DNA of 64,000 nucleotides, taken from the NCBI GenBank assembly GCA_015075325.1, contig JABTUP010000003.1:62001-126000 (forward strand). The letters are read 5' to 3'. A model generated the notes under the pieces. It saw only the letters and a list, made by a program, of their open reading frames with translations. It searched no databases and was not told the DNA's origin. Source of the DNA: Flavobacteriales bacterium (GTDB lineage: Bacteria; Bacteroidota; Bacteroidia; Flavobacteriales_E; Vicingaceae). A program made the translations under genes and the position numbers. Shown in pieces: positions 1 through 9,825 of this stretch; position 1 is the first letter of the stretch, and each line of letters starts with the position of its first letter.

Positions 1-1681
1 GTGTGGCTGAACAATAATTTCCAACTCCACTACCCAAATTACTTCCATCAATCCAATGTACACGATTGTGGTCGGTTGGGTCAATAACTAAAACACGTGT
101 TAACGTATTATCTTGTGTTACCGTTCTAATACGTAAATCACCATCGATATCGAGTTTGGCGTTAACCACATCAGGGTTTGCTGTATTTGGTCCTTCGGGT
201 GAAAAATCGCCAATACCTACCATTCCAAAATTTGGTGCAGCTAATGTAGTGGCAACAGTTGGTTCAATACGCATGGTTTCTAATCCATTCCACGCTGTAT
301 GAGGTTGGTTGTTAGTTGATGTTTCGGGTGTGGTGTAAATAAATCGTAAGTTATTGTACCTGCCATCTGCTGGAACAGGTTCATTGTCGCCCCAATTGAT
401 AACGGCATCAAAACGTGCTCCAGGATGTGGTACAAGACCAATTATTCCAGGAGCTTCTTGTTTTAGTCCAACATACATGTTTTCTCTCCCATTGTTGGTA
501 AATGTTCCTACATCCATCCAATTTCGCCAACCATCTGTTGCATTAATGTTATTTATTAAAAATCCAGTGTTGTAACCTAAATGCAATAAACTTCTAATTA
601 AAGTAATATGTTCTTCACCTCGATTACTGATACCAATTCTTGTATTATCTCCTTCTGGATTAAATGGGTCTGGGTTTCCTTGATTTGTTGTTATTCGAAT
701 ACGTTCACTATTTAGATTTTGATTTTCTACATTTTGTGTTTGTATTATAAAGGGCGATGCTTCTTGCCAACGTAAATAACCAAAGGATGGTTGGCCTGGT
801 GTTTCATCTAAAATTCCTAGCCTCAAACCATCTGTTGTTGATTCGCCTACATCTACATTAGTTATTTGTAACCATGTTTCTTCATTTAAAGGATTATTCA
901 GATGCAATAATGATTGTGGATTGTTAAATCCATTGCCCATACCAATAAAACCATCGGTTAAACCGTTATCTTCATTGATGTGCATTCTTTCGGTATTAGC
1001 AGTAAAAAAATCCATCGCCAAATTTTCTTGTTGGCGAATTTCGGCAGTGCCATCGGCAGCAATACCAAGTTTAAAGCCATCGGTTGCAGAAGGGTTTAAG
1101 GCACTGGCATTGGTAGCAAAGTTGGTTATTTGCAAATAAGTAGAAAACACACCATCGTTTAAGTGCAATTGCGATTGTGGGTTTAAAAAACCATTGCCCA
1201 TACCTATCAATCCTGTATTGCCAAAAAATGCTCCATCGGTTATTACCATTCGGGTTATGGGTGCTGAACCTCCCAATATACCAGGTCCGTTTATACCAAA
1301 AATCATTCTCGCTCCGTTTTGACTGGCTTGTAAGTTAACATCATCACTATTGGCAGGTACAAACAACCTAAATTTTTCAGTAACACTACCTATTGTTGCC
1401 CCTGTATATAGCTGCCAACTGTTACTTATAGTATTACTACCATCGGTACGAAACATTAACCCATCTGTTACAGGGTTGTTGGCTAATAAAAACTGGTTTA
1501 CGTGTAGTTTGGCTTGTACGCTGGCGTTGGTTGGAAAATTTCCAATAGCAACTTTTTGCATTGGAACGGTAGTTCGAGCATAAGTATTAATTGGAAATCC
1601 AGTGAAATTGAACTGAGCATTTCCTATCATCGGTAACCCTATCAGGCATCCGATAATTATTTTTTTTGTAAAGTTTTTCAT
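1..1681 (-). CDS. Secreted repeat protein, 3' end outside the window
   Basis: The minus-strand frame is open from an ATG at 1681 to the window edge, so about 560 residues are visible and the C-terminus is missing. The protein starts with a clear signal peptide (MKNFTKKIIIGCLIGLPMIGNAQ). The body holds loosely repeated modules: GMGNGFLNPQSQLHLN near residue 158 and GMGNGFNNPQSLLHLN near residue 245, each followed by LQITN and TDGxxLGI; a weaker related unit lies near residue 45. The visible end (DPTDHNRVHWIDGSNLGSG) resembles the region before the C-terminal part of large Bacteroidota surface proteins that often end in a tail-fibre-like or peptidase S74-like domain, but that part is not visible. 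Export to the cell surface is inferred. I cannot assign a function. Confidence 0.75.
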   Translation of the reverse strand, partial: MKNFTKKIIIGCLIGLPMIGNAQFNFTGFPINTYARTTVPMQKVAIGNFPTNASVQAKLHVNQFLLANNPVTDGLMFRTDGSNTISNSWQLYTGATIGSVTEKFRLFVPANSDDVNLQASQNGARMIFGINGPGILGGSAPITRMVITDGAFFGNTGLIGMGNGFLNPQSQLHLNDGVFSTYLQITNFATNASALNPSATDGFKLGIAADGTAEIRQQENLAMDFFTANTERMHINEDNGLTDGFIGMGNGFNNPQSLLHLNNPLNEETWLQITNVDVGESTTDGLRLGILDETPGQPSFGYLRWQEASPFIIQTQNVENQNLNSERIRITTNQGNPDPFNPEGDNTRIGISNRGEEHITLIRSLLHLGYNTGFLINNINATDGWRNWMDVGTFTNNGRENMYVGLKQEAPGIIGLVPHPGARFDAVINWGDNEPVPADGRYNNLRFIYTTPETSTNNQPHTAWNGLETMRIEPTVATTLAAPNFGMVGIGDFSPEGPNTANPDVVNAKLDIDGDLRIRTVTQDNTLTRVLVIDPTDHNRVHWIDGSNLGSGVGNYCSAT

Positions 1682-1711
1682 AACAATTGTTTTTTTAAGT
1701 TAGTAATAAAG

Positions 1712-3172
1712 TTAATAGAGTAATGTAATAAATCCTTTTTTTGTTTCCATTTTACCCCCATTTTTTGTTAGGTTAATGATGTAGTAGTATGTACCATCGG
1801 GCACTTTTGTTCCTGAATTGGTTCTCCCATCCCATAAATTAATGAATCCATCATTTTCAATTTTCAATTCTCCCATTTTCAATTCACTTCCCCATCGGTT
1901 GTATATTTTCCATGCAATATTTTCGTAGCCTCTTAATTTAATACTAAATACATCGTTTATACCATCATTGTTGGGTGTGAAGATGTTGGGAATGATTAAA
2001 GGATTTAAAAATATATTTTGAGTTACTGTGTCTATAATACATAAATTGGGATTGTATAATGAATCAAAATAATTTGTACAATAGTTTGGAAGTGATAGAG
2101 CAGAAAATCTACCACTCAAGGGGATATTTAGAAAATTAAAGCTAGAAGCAATTCCATAATTGTTGGGGCTATTAACTTCTGATATTGCAGGTATTCCAAC
2201 AGAAGATATGTATATATTCCCATTGATTGCATTTTGAATGCCAAAGAATGAGGAATTGTCAAAAGAATCGAAGATTAGAGTTTTACTTGAATTAATTATT
2301 GTTTGATTATTTGAAGAAATATCAAATTGAAAAATCATATTTCCATTAGCAGATACAAATAACATATCTTCATTTGGAGAAAATTCAACACCATACTCAT
2401 TTCCAAAAGGATTTAATGATATTAGATTTGATAAAAGACCATTATTAAAATCATAAAGTTCAATAAATGGAATCGCTGATGAACCAGAAACTAAAACAAT
2501 TTTCCTCCCCGAAGGTGAAAATTTAGCCGATGATACATAATACGGAATAGATCCTATTGAGTTAATAATTGGCGTAGTAATAAGTCCTAAGTTCGTTATT
2601 TTATAAAACAAAAAATCATTATTATTTCCTTTATGTGCCATTAGCCAAATAGTATCACATTGCTGAAAAGCAGTTAAACATTCTATTACAGAATCTGTAA
2701 GAAAAATATTTTTTTGAGATGTTAATACATCTCCATTTCCACCATTTAAATTCAAATCTATAATACTATATCTCAAACCAGATCCAAAAAAAATCTCACA
2801 ATCAGTTGTAAAGACATAAAATAAATTTGGATTATTGGGTTGTGGAATTATTAAAGCTCCTTGTGATGAACTTTCACATCCCATAATCCCAGTTCCATTA
2901 GGCAGTATATTGTGATTTTTATCCCAAATAGTATCTCCATCGGTATAAAACAATAAATTTCCATTTGTATCAGAAATACTTGCACATGCCTCTCCTGATT
3001 CCATTTGTCCATTAGTAACCGCCACTGGGCTACCACTACTAAAATCTAACCCTGCACCATTGCCAAAATACCAGTGGGTGGCACGTTTGGCTTCGGGGTG
3101 TTGGGCAAAGCAGCTTGCTACCATTAGTAATTGCATAAAAAGGGTTAAAAATATTTTAAACAGTTGATTCAT
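1712..3172 (-). CDS. T9SS-exported protein with gliding-motility-associated C-terminal (CHU_C) domain
   Basis: This 486-residue protein has a signal peptide ending at SCFAQ (about residue 24). The N-terminal part carries the pattern ATHWYFGNGAGLDFSSG, then DTNGNLLFYTDGDTIWDKNH, seen at the start of many Bacteroidota secreted beta-propeller-like proteins. The C-terminus from about residue 395 is a CHU_C (type B) sorting domain: IPNIFTPNNDGINDVF, IYNRWGSEL, LWDGRTNSGTKVPDGTYYY. Such domains direct export by the T9SS. It lies downstream of and in the same orientation as the gene at 3274-5655, but a strong hairpin between them argues for separate transcripts. Substrate and role are unknown. The family call is secure; a specific function is not. 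Confidence 0.85.
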   Translation of the reverse strand: MNQLFKIFLTLFMQLLMVASCFAQHPEAKRATHWYFGNGAGLDFSSGSPVAVTNGQMESGEACASISDTNGNLLFYTDGDTIWDKNHNILPNGTGIMGCESSSQGALIIPQPNNPNLFYVFTTDCEIFFGSGLRYSIIDLNLNGGNGDVLTSQKNIFLTDSVIECLTAFQQCDTIWLMAHKGNNNDFLFYKITNLGLITTPIINSIGSIPYYVSSAKFSPSGRKIVLVSGSSAIPFIELYDFNNGLLSNLISLNPFGNEYGVEFSPNEDMLFVSANGNMIFQFDISSNNQTIINSSKTLIFDSFDNSSFFGIQNAINGNIYISSVGIPAISEVNSPNNYGIASSFNFLNIPLSGRFSALSLPNYCTNYFDSLYNPNLCIIDTVTQNIFLNPLIIPNIFTPNNDGINDVFSIKLRGYENIAWKIYNRWGSELKMGELKIENDGFINLWDGRTNSGTKVPDGTYYYIINLTKNGGKMETKKGFITLLY

Positions 3173-3211
3173 AGGGTTTTTTTAGCTAATTTATCAAAAA
3201 AATCTTATTGG

Positions 3212-3250
3212 AACTAAAAGAGGAACTATAAAATAGTTCCTCTTTTAGTT
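3212..3250. terminator. Perfect 18-bp hairpin terminator
   Basis: An 18-bp perfect inverted repeat (arms 3212-3229 and 3233-3250) closes on a 3-nt AAA loop. It lies between two minus-strand genes, just after the stop codon of the upstream one (3274). AT-rich flanks on both sides give T runs for either strand, so it could terminate in both directions. Confidence 0.8.
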
Positions 3251-3273
3251 TTACTTCTATCCTTTATCTGATA

Positions 3274-5655
3274 TTAATTCTTAATTAATTTTTGAGTGTT
3301 AATCAATAATCCATTATCGTAAATATTAACAAAGTATATTCCTTTGTTATAATTGTTTGTGAGTTGAATAGTGGTTTCATTATTGAAGTTAAATTTATCA
3401 ACCAATCTTCCTGCAATATCAACAATTTGAATTTGAATAGCATTGGCATTAACATGTTGTGATAATTGAATATAAATTACCTCATTAAATGGGTTTGGAA
3501 AAATGTTTACTGAATTGATTTCATTTAATTCATTTACGCTAACCAATCCATCAGTAATTTCAAATTTATCAAAACCACCTTCTGAAATATGACCTAATGG
3601 TGTATCATTTACAGTAACAGATAATCGCATATTATTGGTTGGGGTAATAAAATCAGCAACTCTAATAGATTTACCAATCCATGACGAACTACCAGCTGTT
3701 GCTGCAGTTACTGTTTCAATTGTTGCTGTTGTTGTTCCATTATTTAATTTTACAACCAATTGGTCGTTTGGTGAACCAGAACCACCGCCATTAACAAACC
3801 ATCTGTAATAATTTACGTATGGATTTGCTAAAGAAGTTAAATCAAAAACTGGAGAAGTTAAAATAGTTTCTCCTCCATCAACATCATCATCACCAACATT
3901 TCCTCCTCCATTACCTGTTACAAAAGCTAAGTCGTTGCAATCGGTAGCAACATCTAAATTTGGGTTAGATTCATCTGACCCCAAAATGGTTCCAACTGGC
4001 TCTCCTCTTTCCCATATCCCTGCCGAAGCTGTTCCTGTAACTGCCCAATTAAAATTAAACGAAAAATCATCATAATAACCAGGTGTTATAGCAATGGTAT
4101 AGTTGGCATTTGCACCATTTACTGTTACGTTTTCATCGCAATTGGTAACAAAGCCCCATTTACCGGCTGTTATGGTATAAACTGCTTCTGTAAAACTGTT
4201 AAAAGTAAATGTACCCGAAGCATTAGTTGTAACAGCATTATTATAACCAGCATTTTGAACTCTTACTTGTGCATTTGGAACTGGTGCCAATGTATTTGCA
4301 TTAATAACATTTACAACAAATGTAAAAGGAACTAAAGGCATTAGCTCAACATTTAGAATTGTTGGATCACAGGTTATAGAATTTAATGTAATTCCAGTAA
4401 TTGTTTTAGTTTCATAACCTGCTTTAGAGAAAGTTATATCATAAGTACCTGTAGCTGCAATACCAATTTTATAACCACCAATTACATTCGTATTAGCTGT
4501 AGCTGAAGTAGAAACAATATTTACCTGCACACCATTTATTGGATTTGAAGTAATCGTATCAGTTACTGTACCTTCTATTTTTTGAGCTCTGATGTAATCT
4601 ATGTCTAATACAAATAATCCGTTTTCAATATCACTTGCAATTATATTGCCCGAAGGTAACCAAGGGTAAACACCCCAACATCCGTTAAAACCATCGCCAC
4701 TAAAAGCTGGAGAAGTATCATAGTGCCCTACTAAAACCATGTTTGTAGGATCGCATACATCATGTACAGTAACTCCATCACGATAATACGACGTAATAAT
4801 GTAATCGTTATAATAATGAACATTGTGAGGAATAACATTCATACCAGGGCTGGATTGTATTCTGCCTAATTCAGTAATATTATTAATATCTGAAATATCG
4901 TAAGCACCTAAAAAGGCATTACTTTTCTCATCGGTAGTGTAAATTTGTTGATTATCATCAGAAAACCAAGCATTGTGAGTAAAGTTACTTGGTGTATTTT
5001 TGGTTGCCATCGATACAGGAACAGATTTATTGGCAACATTAACTACAACTAAAAATCCATCATTAATTGCAGAACCCCATAAGGTATCGCCTCTAACCAC
5101 TCCATCATGTAAGTAATATTGGTTGTATCTTCCTGCTTCAAAATTTGGGTGTGTAGTTGCTAAATTTAAGTTTAAGATGATGGCTCCTCCTACTCCGTTA
5201 TCTGCTCCAAAAATATAACAATATCCATTTTCATCAATATATAAATTGTGTGCAGTTGTAAAAGGGTATGTTGAACCTGTATAATTGGTTACAGTAAGTG
5301 CTGTACTTCCTGGTAATGGAGCTAAATCAATAATCATTAATCCATTTCCTCCTTCGTTGGTAATGTATGCTTTGTCGTTCCATGTTTTCATGTCTCTCCA
5401 AATAGTATTAGCTCCAGGAGTATAGAAAACCTCAACTAAACTGCTTGGATTAGTTACATCTACAATAGAAACACCTGTTTCGTTTCCAACTATTGCATAT
5501 TCATTTCCAAACTCATCAACATATCCCCAAATATCAGAGACATCACCTCTAGAGCCTGGGTAATCATATTGACCTAAAAGAGACATGTTAAGTTGTGCAA
5601 ATGAGATTTGTATTTGTAAGAAGATTACAACAGCTACTAGTAGTTTTTTAAACAT
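3274..5655 (-). CDS. Choice-of-anchor B family secreted protein with T9SS type A sorting domain
   Basis: A 793-residue protein. The signal peptide ends near residue 21 (QISFAQ). Residues about 20-355 form LVIVD-type beta-propeller repeats (VSIVDVTNPSSLVEVF, AYITNEGGNGLMIIDL, VTVHDVCDPTNMVLVG), typical of the choice-of-anchor B family. Two carboxypeptidase-regulatory-like beta-sandwich domains follow (about 358-440 and 450-520), then a jelly-roll-like region (about 530-700). The last 80 residues are a type A T9SS sorting domain (NIFPNPFNEVIYIQL ... GIYFVNIYDNGLLINTQKLIKN). It should be exported across the outer membrane and processed by PorU, which is encoded in this window. Ligand or enzymatic role is unknown. 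Confidence 0.88.
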   Translation of the reverse strand: MFKKLLVAVVIFLQIQISFAQLNMSLLGQYDYPGSRGDVSDIWGYVDEFGNEYAIVGNETGVSIVDVTNPSSLVEVFYTPGANTIWRDMKTWNDKAYITNEGGNGLMIIDLAPLPGSTALTVTNYTGSTYPFTTAHNLYIDENGYCYIFGADNGVGGAIILNLNLATTHPNFEAGRYNQYYLHDGVVRGDTLWGSAINDGFLVVVNVANKSVPVSMATKNTPSNFTHNAWFSDDNQQIYTTDEKSNAFLGAYDISDINNITELGRIQSSPGMNVIPHNVHYYNDYIITSYYRDGVTVHDVCDPTNMVLVGHYDTSPAFSGDGFNGCWGVYPWLPSGNIIASDIENGLFVLDIDYIRAQKIEGTVTDTITSNPINGVQVNIVSTSATANTNVIGGYKIGIAATGTYDITFSKAGYETKTITGITLNSITCDPTILNVELMPLVPFTFVVNVINANTLAPVPNAQVRVQNAGYNNAVTTNASGTFTFNSFTEAVYTITAGKWGFVTNCDENVTVNGANANYTIAITPGYYDDFSFNFNWAVTGTASAGIWERGEPVGTILGSDESNPNLDVATDCNDLAFVTGNGGGNVGDDDVDGGETILTSPVFDLTSLANPYVNYYRWFVNGGGSGSPNDQLVVKLNNGTTTATIETVTAATAGSSSWIGKSIRVADFITPTNNMRLSVTVNDTPLGHISEGGFDKFEITDGLVSVNELNEINSVNIFPNPFNEVIYIQLSQHVNANAIQIQIVDIAGRLVDKFNFNNETTIQLTNNYNKGIYFVNIYDNGLLINTQKLIKN

Positions 5656-5770
5656 GATAAGTTTTTGTTAAGTTTTGAAAACCTAAATTTAGGACTTAAA
5701 ATAAAATTGGTTTAATGATTAATTCCTAGCTATTGAAATCCTATATCAACAATTAAATTGTAGCCACAAA

Positions 5771-6166
5771 TCAATCTTTAGAACTATTTTCGTTGTTAGT
5801 AAATGATGATGGCAATAAATTAACCCCTTTCTTTTTGGCAATTTTTATAAGAAAAGGCATTAATAAAGTAGCTCCTGGAACGAGTGCAAAAGGAACTGCT
5901 ATTCCTAATGTTTTAAGAATATCATACACCTGTTGACGCAATTCTAATTCCTCTTGTTTTGTAATTACACCTTTTGAAATGTATTTTATTGCAATCCTAG
6001 ATGCTTGTTTGGTTTCAACAGTTTCTGTTTTTAATCCAATTAAAATTTTCCGAAATAGTATTGAAACTTCTTCTTTTTTAATTTTTAGTTGTTCCGATAA
6101 TTCTATTCGTTTATCGTCTTCAAAAAAATTAAAATCATACTCAGTAGAATTTGACTTTTTAGCCAT
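5771..6166 (-). CDS. Small LETM1-like domain protein, function unknown
   Basis: This 131-residue protein is rich in charged residues at the N-terminus. Its only hydrophobic stretch, near residues 88-110 (GIAVPFALVPGATLLMPFLIKIA), is followed by KKKGVNLLPSSF. That combination resembles the conserved LETM1-like segment, with its hydrophobic helix and LLPSSF end, found in mitochondrial and some bacterial proteins. There is no signal peptide. The start lies only 7 bp after the stop of the LysM gene, so the two are probably cotranscribed. The LETM1 relation is by eye and rests on a short stretch; I give no function. Confidence 0.6.
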   Translation of the reverse strand: MAKKSNSTEYDFNFFEDDKRIELSEQLKIKKEEVSILFRKILIGLKTETVETKQASRIAIKYISKGVITKQEELELRQQVYDILKTLGIAVPFALVPGATLLMPFLIKIAKKKGVNLLPSSFTNNENSSKD

Positions 6167-6173
6167 TTATTTA

Positions 6174-8051
6174 TTAGTAAACTATCTTTAATTGGTAGTT
6201 ATCAAATTTTACAATTCTTGTGTAAGTGTTCTCATAGCCGCTTTCTACTCCTGTTTTAAAGAAACTAAATTGGGTAGAAATTCTTTTATTTGAATTAGTA
6301 TCGTTAGAAAAAACTCTTCCAGTTTTAATAAAATTTGTTCCAAAATAAGAAGCGACATCAAATCCTAAAAAAGCGTTATTTGTAGGGTATGTTTCTGTTT
6401 TTTCGTAATATTTCTTTATCATCACTTTGGTTGTCTCATCTTCATAATCAACAAACTGAGCTACAGGCAAATGAACATTTAAGCGTTGAAAATATTCTAT
6501 GTCTATATTTTCAAACTGCATCCATTCTTCAATTCCAATAAGTGTTACAACACATTCGTTATATTCTTTGCTATTTAATTTTGTTATTAATGCTGTAAAT
6601 AAATTGGTAATAAAGGTAGAATTTGTTGTTGGTAAAAAAATAACATTGTTAACATTTGGCTTCAATTGAAGAAGGATATCATCGCTTTTTGCAACCACAA
6701 CTTTTTTTATTGGAGAATACCGCGAAGTATCATTTTTTCGAAGTATTGCTGCATTATATTCTTTAATGTAAGTATCTACCAATGCACTTTCCTGATTGTT
6801 TTGATATTGTACAGCTAAAAGATTTTCTCTGCTAAAACTATCAGTAACCAATCTAACAATTTGATTAACAGCAGATGTTCTTGAGGAAACTATTTTAAAC
6901 ACATTTTCATTTCCTAACAGGGCTTTATTGGTTAATTTAACTGGAGAAACTATAGGAATATTATGTTGTCCAGCAAATTTCGCGGTTTTTTCGAAATTAC
7001 TAGCATACAATGGTCCAATTATTAAATCCATTGTTTTTAGTACTGGGTTTGATAATATTTTAAAAGTAGTAAGTGAATCTTGGCCTTTGGTGTCATAAAC
7101 AAATACTTCAAACTTTTTTTCGGGGGTTGAAATAGAATCTAAGGCAACTAAAAAACCTTGATAAAATTCAACTGCAAAAGTTGAACGAGGATAAATCTTT
7201 TTCTTTTCCAATGGATTTACTGGAATTTCTTGATTTTCTTCCAAGTAAAAAGGTAAAAGCAATGCTATTTTATAAACTCCTTTTTTAGTGTTGTTTACAA
7301 CATTTTCAACATTTTTTTGAATTGTTTCTAAATTGGCATTTATTTGAATAGGCGATTTTGTTGGTTTAATTAAATTAGGTGAAACAACTATTGGTAAAAA
7401 TAATTGTTGATCAACTTTCAACCCTTCTACAAGTCCGTTATTTACCAATTTAATCGAATCTATTGAAACTTTATACAATTTACTAAGCGAATACAATGTT
7501 TCTCCAGCTTTAACTATGTGGGTTTGGTATGTTGGAGTAGGTTTCGCTTGTTCTTCACTTGGTTTTTGTTGCTTAATTTCTCTTACAGGAATTTTTATTT
7601 CTTGTCCTTCTTTTATACCTGTTTCGTCAATTTCAGGGTTTAGGGCAATAATATCTTTTTGTTGTAAATTAAACTCCTTGGCTAGAGAATATAGTGTTCT
7701 TCCTTTTTCTACTTTGTGAATGAAAAAATTTCCATTTATTGATTCAAATTCTCTGGTTGCATCTTTCTTTACTGGAATAAAAATTTTTTCTCCTAAACTC
7801 AATCCATCATTTACAGAAGCATTTTCTTTTTCAATAACATCAACAGGTACATTGTATTTTTTTGAAATAGAATAAAGTGTGTTTCCTGGCTCTACAACAT
7901 GTATGTAATAACTATTACCATTAATTTGATGTACTTCCAACGAATCTGTTTGAGCAAAAGCCCCACCCCGACCCTCACCGAAAGGGAGTGAAAGCCAACA
8001 CACAAGACTAAGACAGTAAATTTTGATTCGTAATGATGATTTTGTTTTCAT
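6174..8051 (-). CDS. Secreted LysM protein with periplasmic-binding-protein-like domain
   Basis: A 625-residue protein. Three LysM peptidoglycan-binding modules are visible at about residues 48-92 (HVVEPGNTLYSISKKYNV), 110-152 (HKVEKGRTLYSLAKEFNL) and 177-221 (HIVKAGETLYSLSKLYKV). From about residue 255 the sequence resembles a type I periplasmic binding fold (VYKIALLLPFYLEENQ, AVEFYQGFLVALDS, DLIIGPLYASNFEK), as in amino-acid-receptor or LpoA-like proteins. A cell-wall-associated periplasmic role is likely. The signal peptide contains an unusual in-frame insert, SLPFGEGRGGA, just before the cleavage site (AFAQ). It is encoded by a palindromic interspersed repeat. The ligand is unknown. Confidence 0.85.
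   Translation of the reverse strand: MKTKSSLRIKIYCLSLVCWLSLPFGEGRGGAFAQTDSLEVHQINGNSYYIHVVEPGNTLYSISKKYNVPVDVIEKENASVNDGLSLGEKIFIPVKKDATREFESINGNFFIHKVEKGRTLYSLAKEFNLQQKDIIALNPEIDETGIKEGQEIKIPVREIKQQKPSEEQAKPTPTYQTHIVKAGETLYSLSKLYKVSIDSIKLVNNGLVEGLKVDQQLFLPIVVSPNLIKPTKSPIQINANLETIQKNVENVVNNTKKGVYKIALLLPFYLEENQEIPVNPLEKKKIYPRSTFAVEFYQGFLVALDSISTPEKKFEVFVYDTKGQDSLTTFKILSNPVLKTMDLIIGPLYASNFEKTAKFAGQHNIPIVSPVKLTNKALLGNENVFKIVSSRTSAVNQIVRLVTDSFSRENLLAVQYQNNQESALVDTYIKEYNAAILRKNDTSRYSPIKKVVVAKSDDILLQLKPNVNNVIFLPTTNSTFITNLFTALITKLNSKEYNECVVTLIGIEEWMQFENIDIEYFQRLNVHLPVAQFVDYEDETTKVMIKKYYEKTETYPTNNAFLGFDVASYFGTNFIKTGRVFSNDTNSNKRISTQFSFFKTGVESGYENTYTRIVKFDNYQLKIVY
7962..7992. repeat. Palindromic repeat inserted in a signal-peptide coding sequence
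   Basis: On the minus strand the sequence reads CTCCCTTTCGGTGAGGG then TCGGGGTGGGGC, matching the pattern CTCC-TTCGG-GAGGG-C-GGGGTGAG seen at 43043-43070. It adds SLPFGEGRGGA in frame to the signal peptide of the LysM protein. It is GC-rich compared with its AT-rich surroundings. Confidence 0.7.
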
Positions 8052-8065
8052 AATTGTTATTGGTA

Positions 8066-8107
8066 ATTAGGCGTAAGTCATTAGGCGTAAGTCGTTAGGC
8101 TTAAGGC
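8066..8107. repeat. Three 14-bp tandem repeats
   Basis: Two identical units ATTAGGCGTAAGTC (8066-8079 and 8080-8093) are followed by a variant GTTAGGCTTAAGGC (8094-8107) and a partial fourth unit. A partly inverted copy (CTTACGACTTACTCC) lies at 8122-8136. The array fills the gap between guaA and the LysM gene. No function is evident. Confidence 0.7.
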
Positions 8108-8149
8108 ATTAGTACTTTCTCCTTACGACTTACTCCTATCCCCTATTTT

Positions 8150-9679
8150 TTATTCCCACTCAATAGTTGCTGGTGGTTTTGAGCTAATATCGTACACTAC
8201 TCTATTTACACCCTTTACTCTATTTATTATTTCGTTCGATGTTTTTGCTAAAAATTCATAAGGTAAATGACACCAATCGGCAGTCATTCCATCGGTTGAT
8301 TCAACAGCACGTAAAGCAACTGCTTTTTCATAGGTTCGTTCATCGCCCATTACGCCAACCGATTGAACAGGCAATAAAATTGCTCCTGCTTGCCACACAC
8401 TATCGTATAAATTTGCTTTTTTCAATCCTTCAATAAAAATATGATCAACCTCTTGCAAAATTTGTACCTTTTCTGGTGTAATATCTCCTAAAATACGAAT
8501 AGCGAGTCCTGGACCAGGAAAAGGATGTCTTCCCAAAAGGCTATCATTTAAGCCTAAAGTTCTGCCTACTCTTCTTACTTCGTCTTTAAAAAGTAAACGA
8601 AGCGGCTCAACAATTTTAAGTTTCATGTAATCGGGCAAACCGCCAACATTGTGGTGTGATTTTATGGTTGCCGATGGTCCTCCTGTTGCAGAAATTGATT
8701 CAATAACATCTGGATAAATGGTTCCTTGTGCTAACCAGCTTACATCTTCAATTAAATGTGCTTCTTCATCAAAAACATCAATAAAGGTTTTTCCTATGGC
8801 TTTTCGTTTTGTTTCTGGGTCAGATATTCCTGCTAAAGCTGAATAAAATTTATTTTTGGCATCAACACCTTTTACATTTAAACCTAAATGTTTGTATTGG
8901 TCTAAAACTCCTTCAAACTCATTCTTTCTTAGTAATCCGTTATCTACAAAAATACAATACAAGTTTTTTCCGATGGCTTTATGAAGCAAAACTGCAGCAA
9001 CAGTGCTATCTACTCCACCCGAGAGACCTAAGACTACTTTGTCGTTACCAATTTTATTTTTAAGTTCTTCAACTGTTGATTCTACAAACGAATTTGGTGT
9101 CCAATCTTGACTACATTTACAAACTCCTACAATAAAATTTTTCAGCAATCGAGTTCCCTCTGTTGAGTGATAAACCTCAGGATGAAATTGAATTGCATAA
9201 GTTTCTTCGTTCAAAAATTCATAACCTGCAACCTCCACATCGTGAGTGCTTGCAAAAATTTTAGTGTTTGTTGGCAATGTTTTAATGGTATCTCCATGGC
9301 TCATCCAAACTTGAGAGTTGTTTGATACACCTTTCATTAAACAGTGGTTTTGGTCAACAAAAGTTAAATTTGCTCTACCATACTCTCGAATTTTTGAAGG
9401 CAACACTTCTCCTCCATTACTTTGAGCCAAATATTGAGCCCCATAACACACTCCTAGCAACGGCAACTTTCCTCTATAAGCTGATAAATCGGGTTTGGGA
9501 GAGTTTTCATCTCTTACCGAAAAAGGACTCCCTGAAAGGATAATTCCTTTAACATTTTCATCAATTTGAGGTGCTTTGTTGTGTGGATGAATTTCACAAT
9601 ATACATTGAGTTCTCGAACTCTACGTGCAATTAACTGCGTGTATTGAGAACCAAAATCTAAAATCACTATTTTTTCCAT
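8150..9679 (-). CDS. guaA: GMP synthase (glutamine-hydrolysing)
   Basis: The 509-residue enzyme converts XMP to GMP with glutamine and ATP. The N-terminal class I glutamine amidotransferase domain shows the nucleophile in GVCYGAQ (Cys78) and the histidine of QFHPEVYHS. The ATP-pyrophosphatase domain has the P-loop [11 protein letters not shown] near residue 223. The C-terminal dimerisation domain ends with the family signature [17 protein letters not shown]. Length and motifs match the family fully. The gene is divergent from the secreted-protein gene at 9892. A TATCTTTG box ends only 4 bp before the ATG, so the mRNA may have little or no 5' leader. Confidence 0.97.
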   Translation of the reverse strand: MEKIVILDFGSQYTQLIARRVRELNVYCEIHPHNKAPQIDENVKGIILSGSPFSVRDENSPKPDLSAYRGKLPLLGVCYGAQYLAQSNGGEVLPSKIREYGRANLTFVDQNHCLMKGVSNNSQVWMSHGDTIKTLPTNTKIFASTHDVEVAGYEFLNEETYAIQFHPEVYHSTEGTRLLKNFIVGVCKCSQDWTPNSFVESTVEELKNKIGNDKVVLGLSGGVDSTVAAVLLHKAIGKNLYCIFVDNGLLRKNEFEGVLDQYKHLGLNVKGVDAKNKFYSALAGISDPETKRKAIGKTFIDVFDEEAHLIEDVSWLAQGTIYPDVIESISATGGPSATIKSHHNVGGLPDYMKLKIVEPLRLLFKDEVRRVGRTLGLNDSLLGRHPFPGPGLAIRILGDITPEKVQILQEVDHIFIEGLKKANLYDSVWQAGAILLPVQSVGVMGDERTYEKAVALRAVESTDGMTADWCHLPYEFLAKTSNEIINRVKGVNRVVYDISSKPPATIEWE

Positions 9680-9683
9680 GCCA

Positions 9684-9691
9684 CAAAGATA
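9684..9691 (-). promoter_or_regulatory. Possible -7 box of guaA, very close to the ATG
   Basis: On the minus strand this reads TATCTTTG, a perfect match to the Bacteroidota -7 box TAnnTTTG. It ends 4 bp before the guaA start codon. No convincing TTG -33 element lies at the expected distance; the best candidate is a TTAAT. Confidence 0.4.
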
Positions 9692-9784
9692 AAACTTGAA
9701 TTTGGATTAACATATTTTTGATGTTGAAGTTTCTAAAACATGAAACACAACTTATAAACAATTGTTAAGATTTTTTAATCCTAA

Positions 9785-9820
9785 CTTAACAATAACTAAT
9801 TATTTAACTTCGTATCTTTG
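9785..9820 (+). promoter_or_regulatory. Promoter of the leader-bearing gene at 9892
   Basis: A perfect TAnnTTTG box (TATCTTTG, 9813-9820) lies 22 bp after CTTAAC (9785-9790). The same CTTAAC with 21-bp spacing to TACTTTTA precedes the second leader copy (12313-12347). The predicted transcript start, about 6 nt downstream, falls at the base of the leader stem. Confidence 0.6.
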
Positions 9821-9825
9821 TTTCG

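Noticed and set aside
8066-8107. Regulatory operator array before the LysM gene
   Set aside because: The repeats look like a common intergenic tandem repeat and no promoter box is aligned with them.
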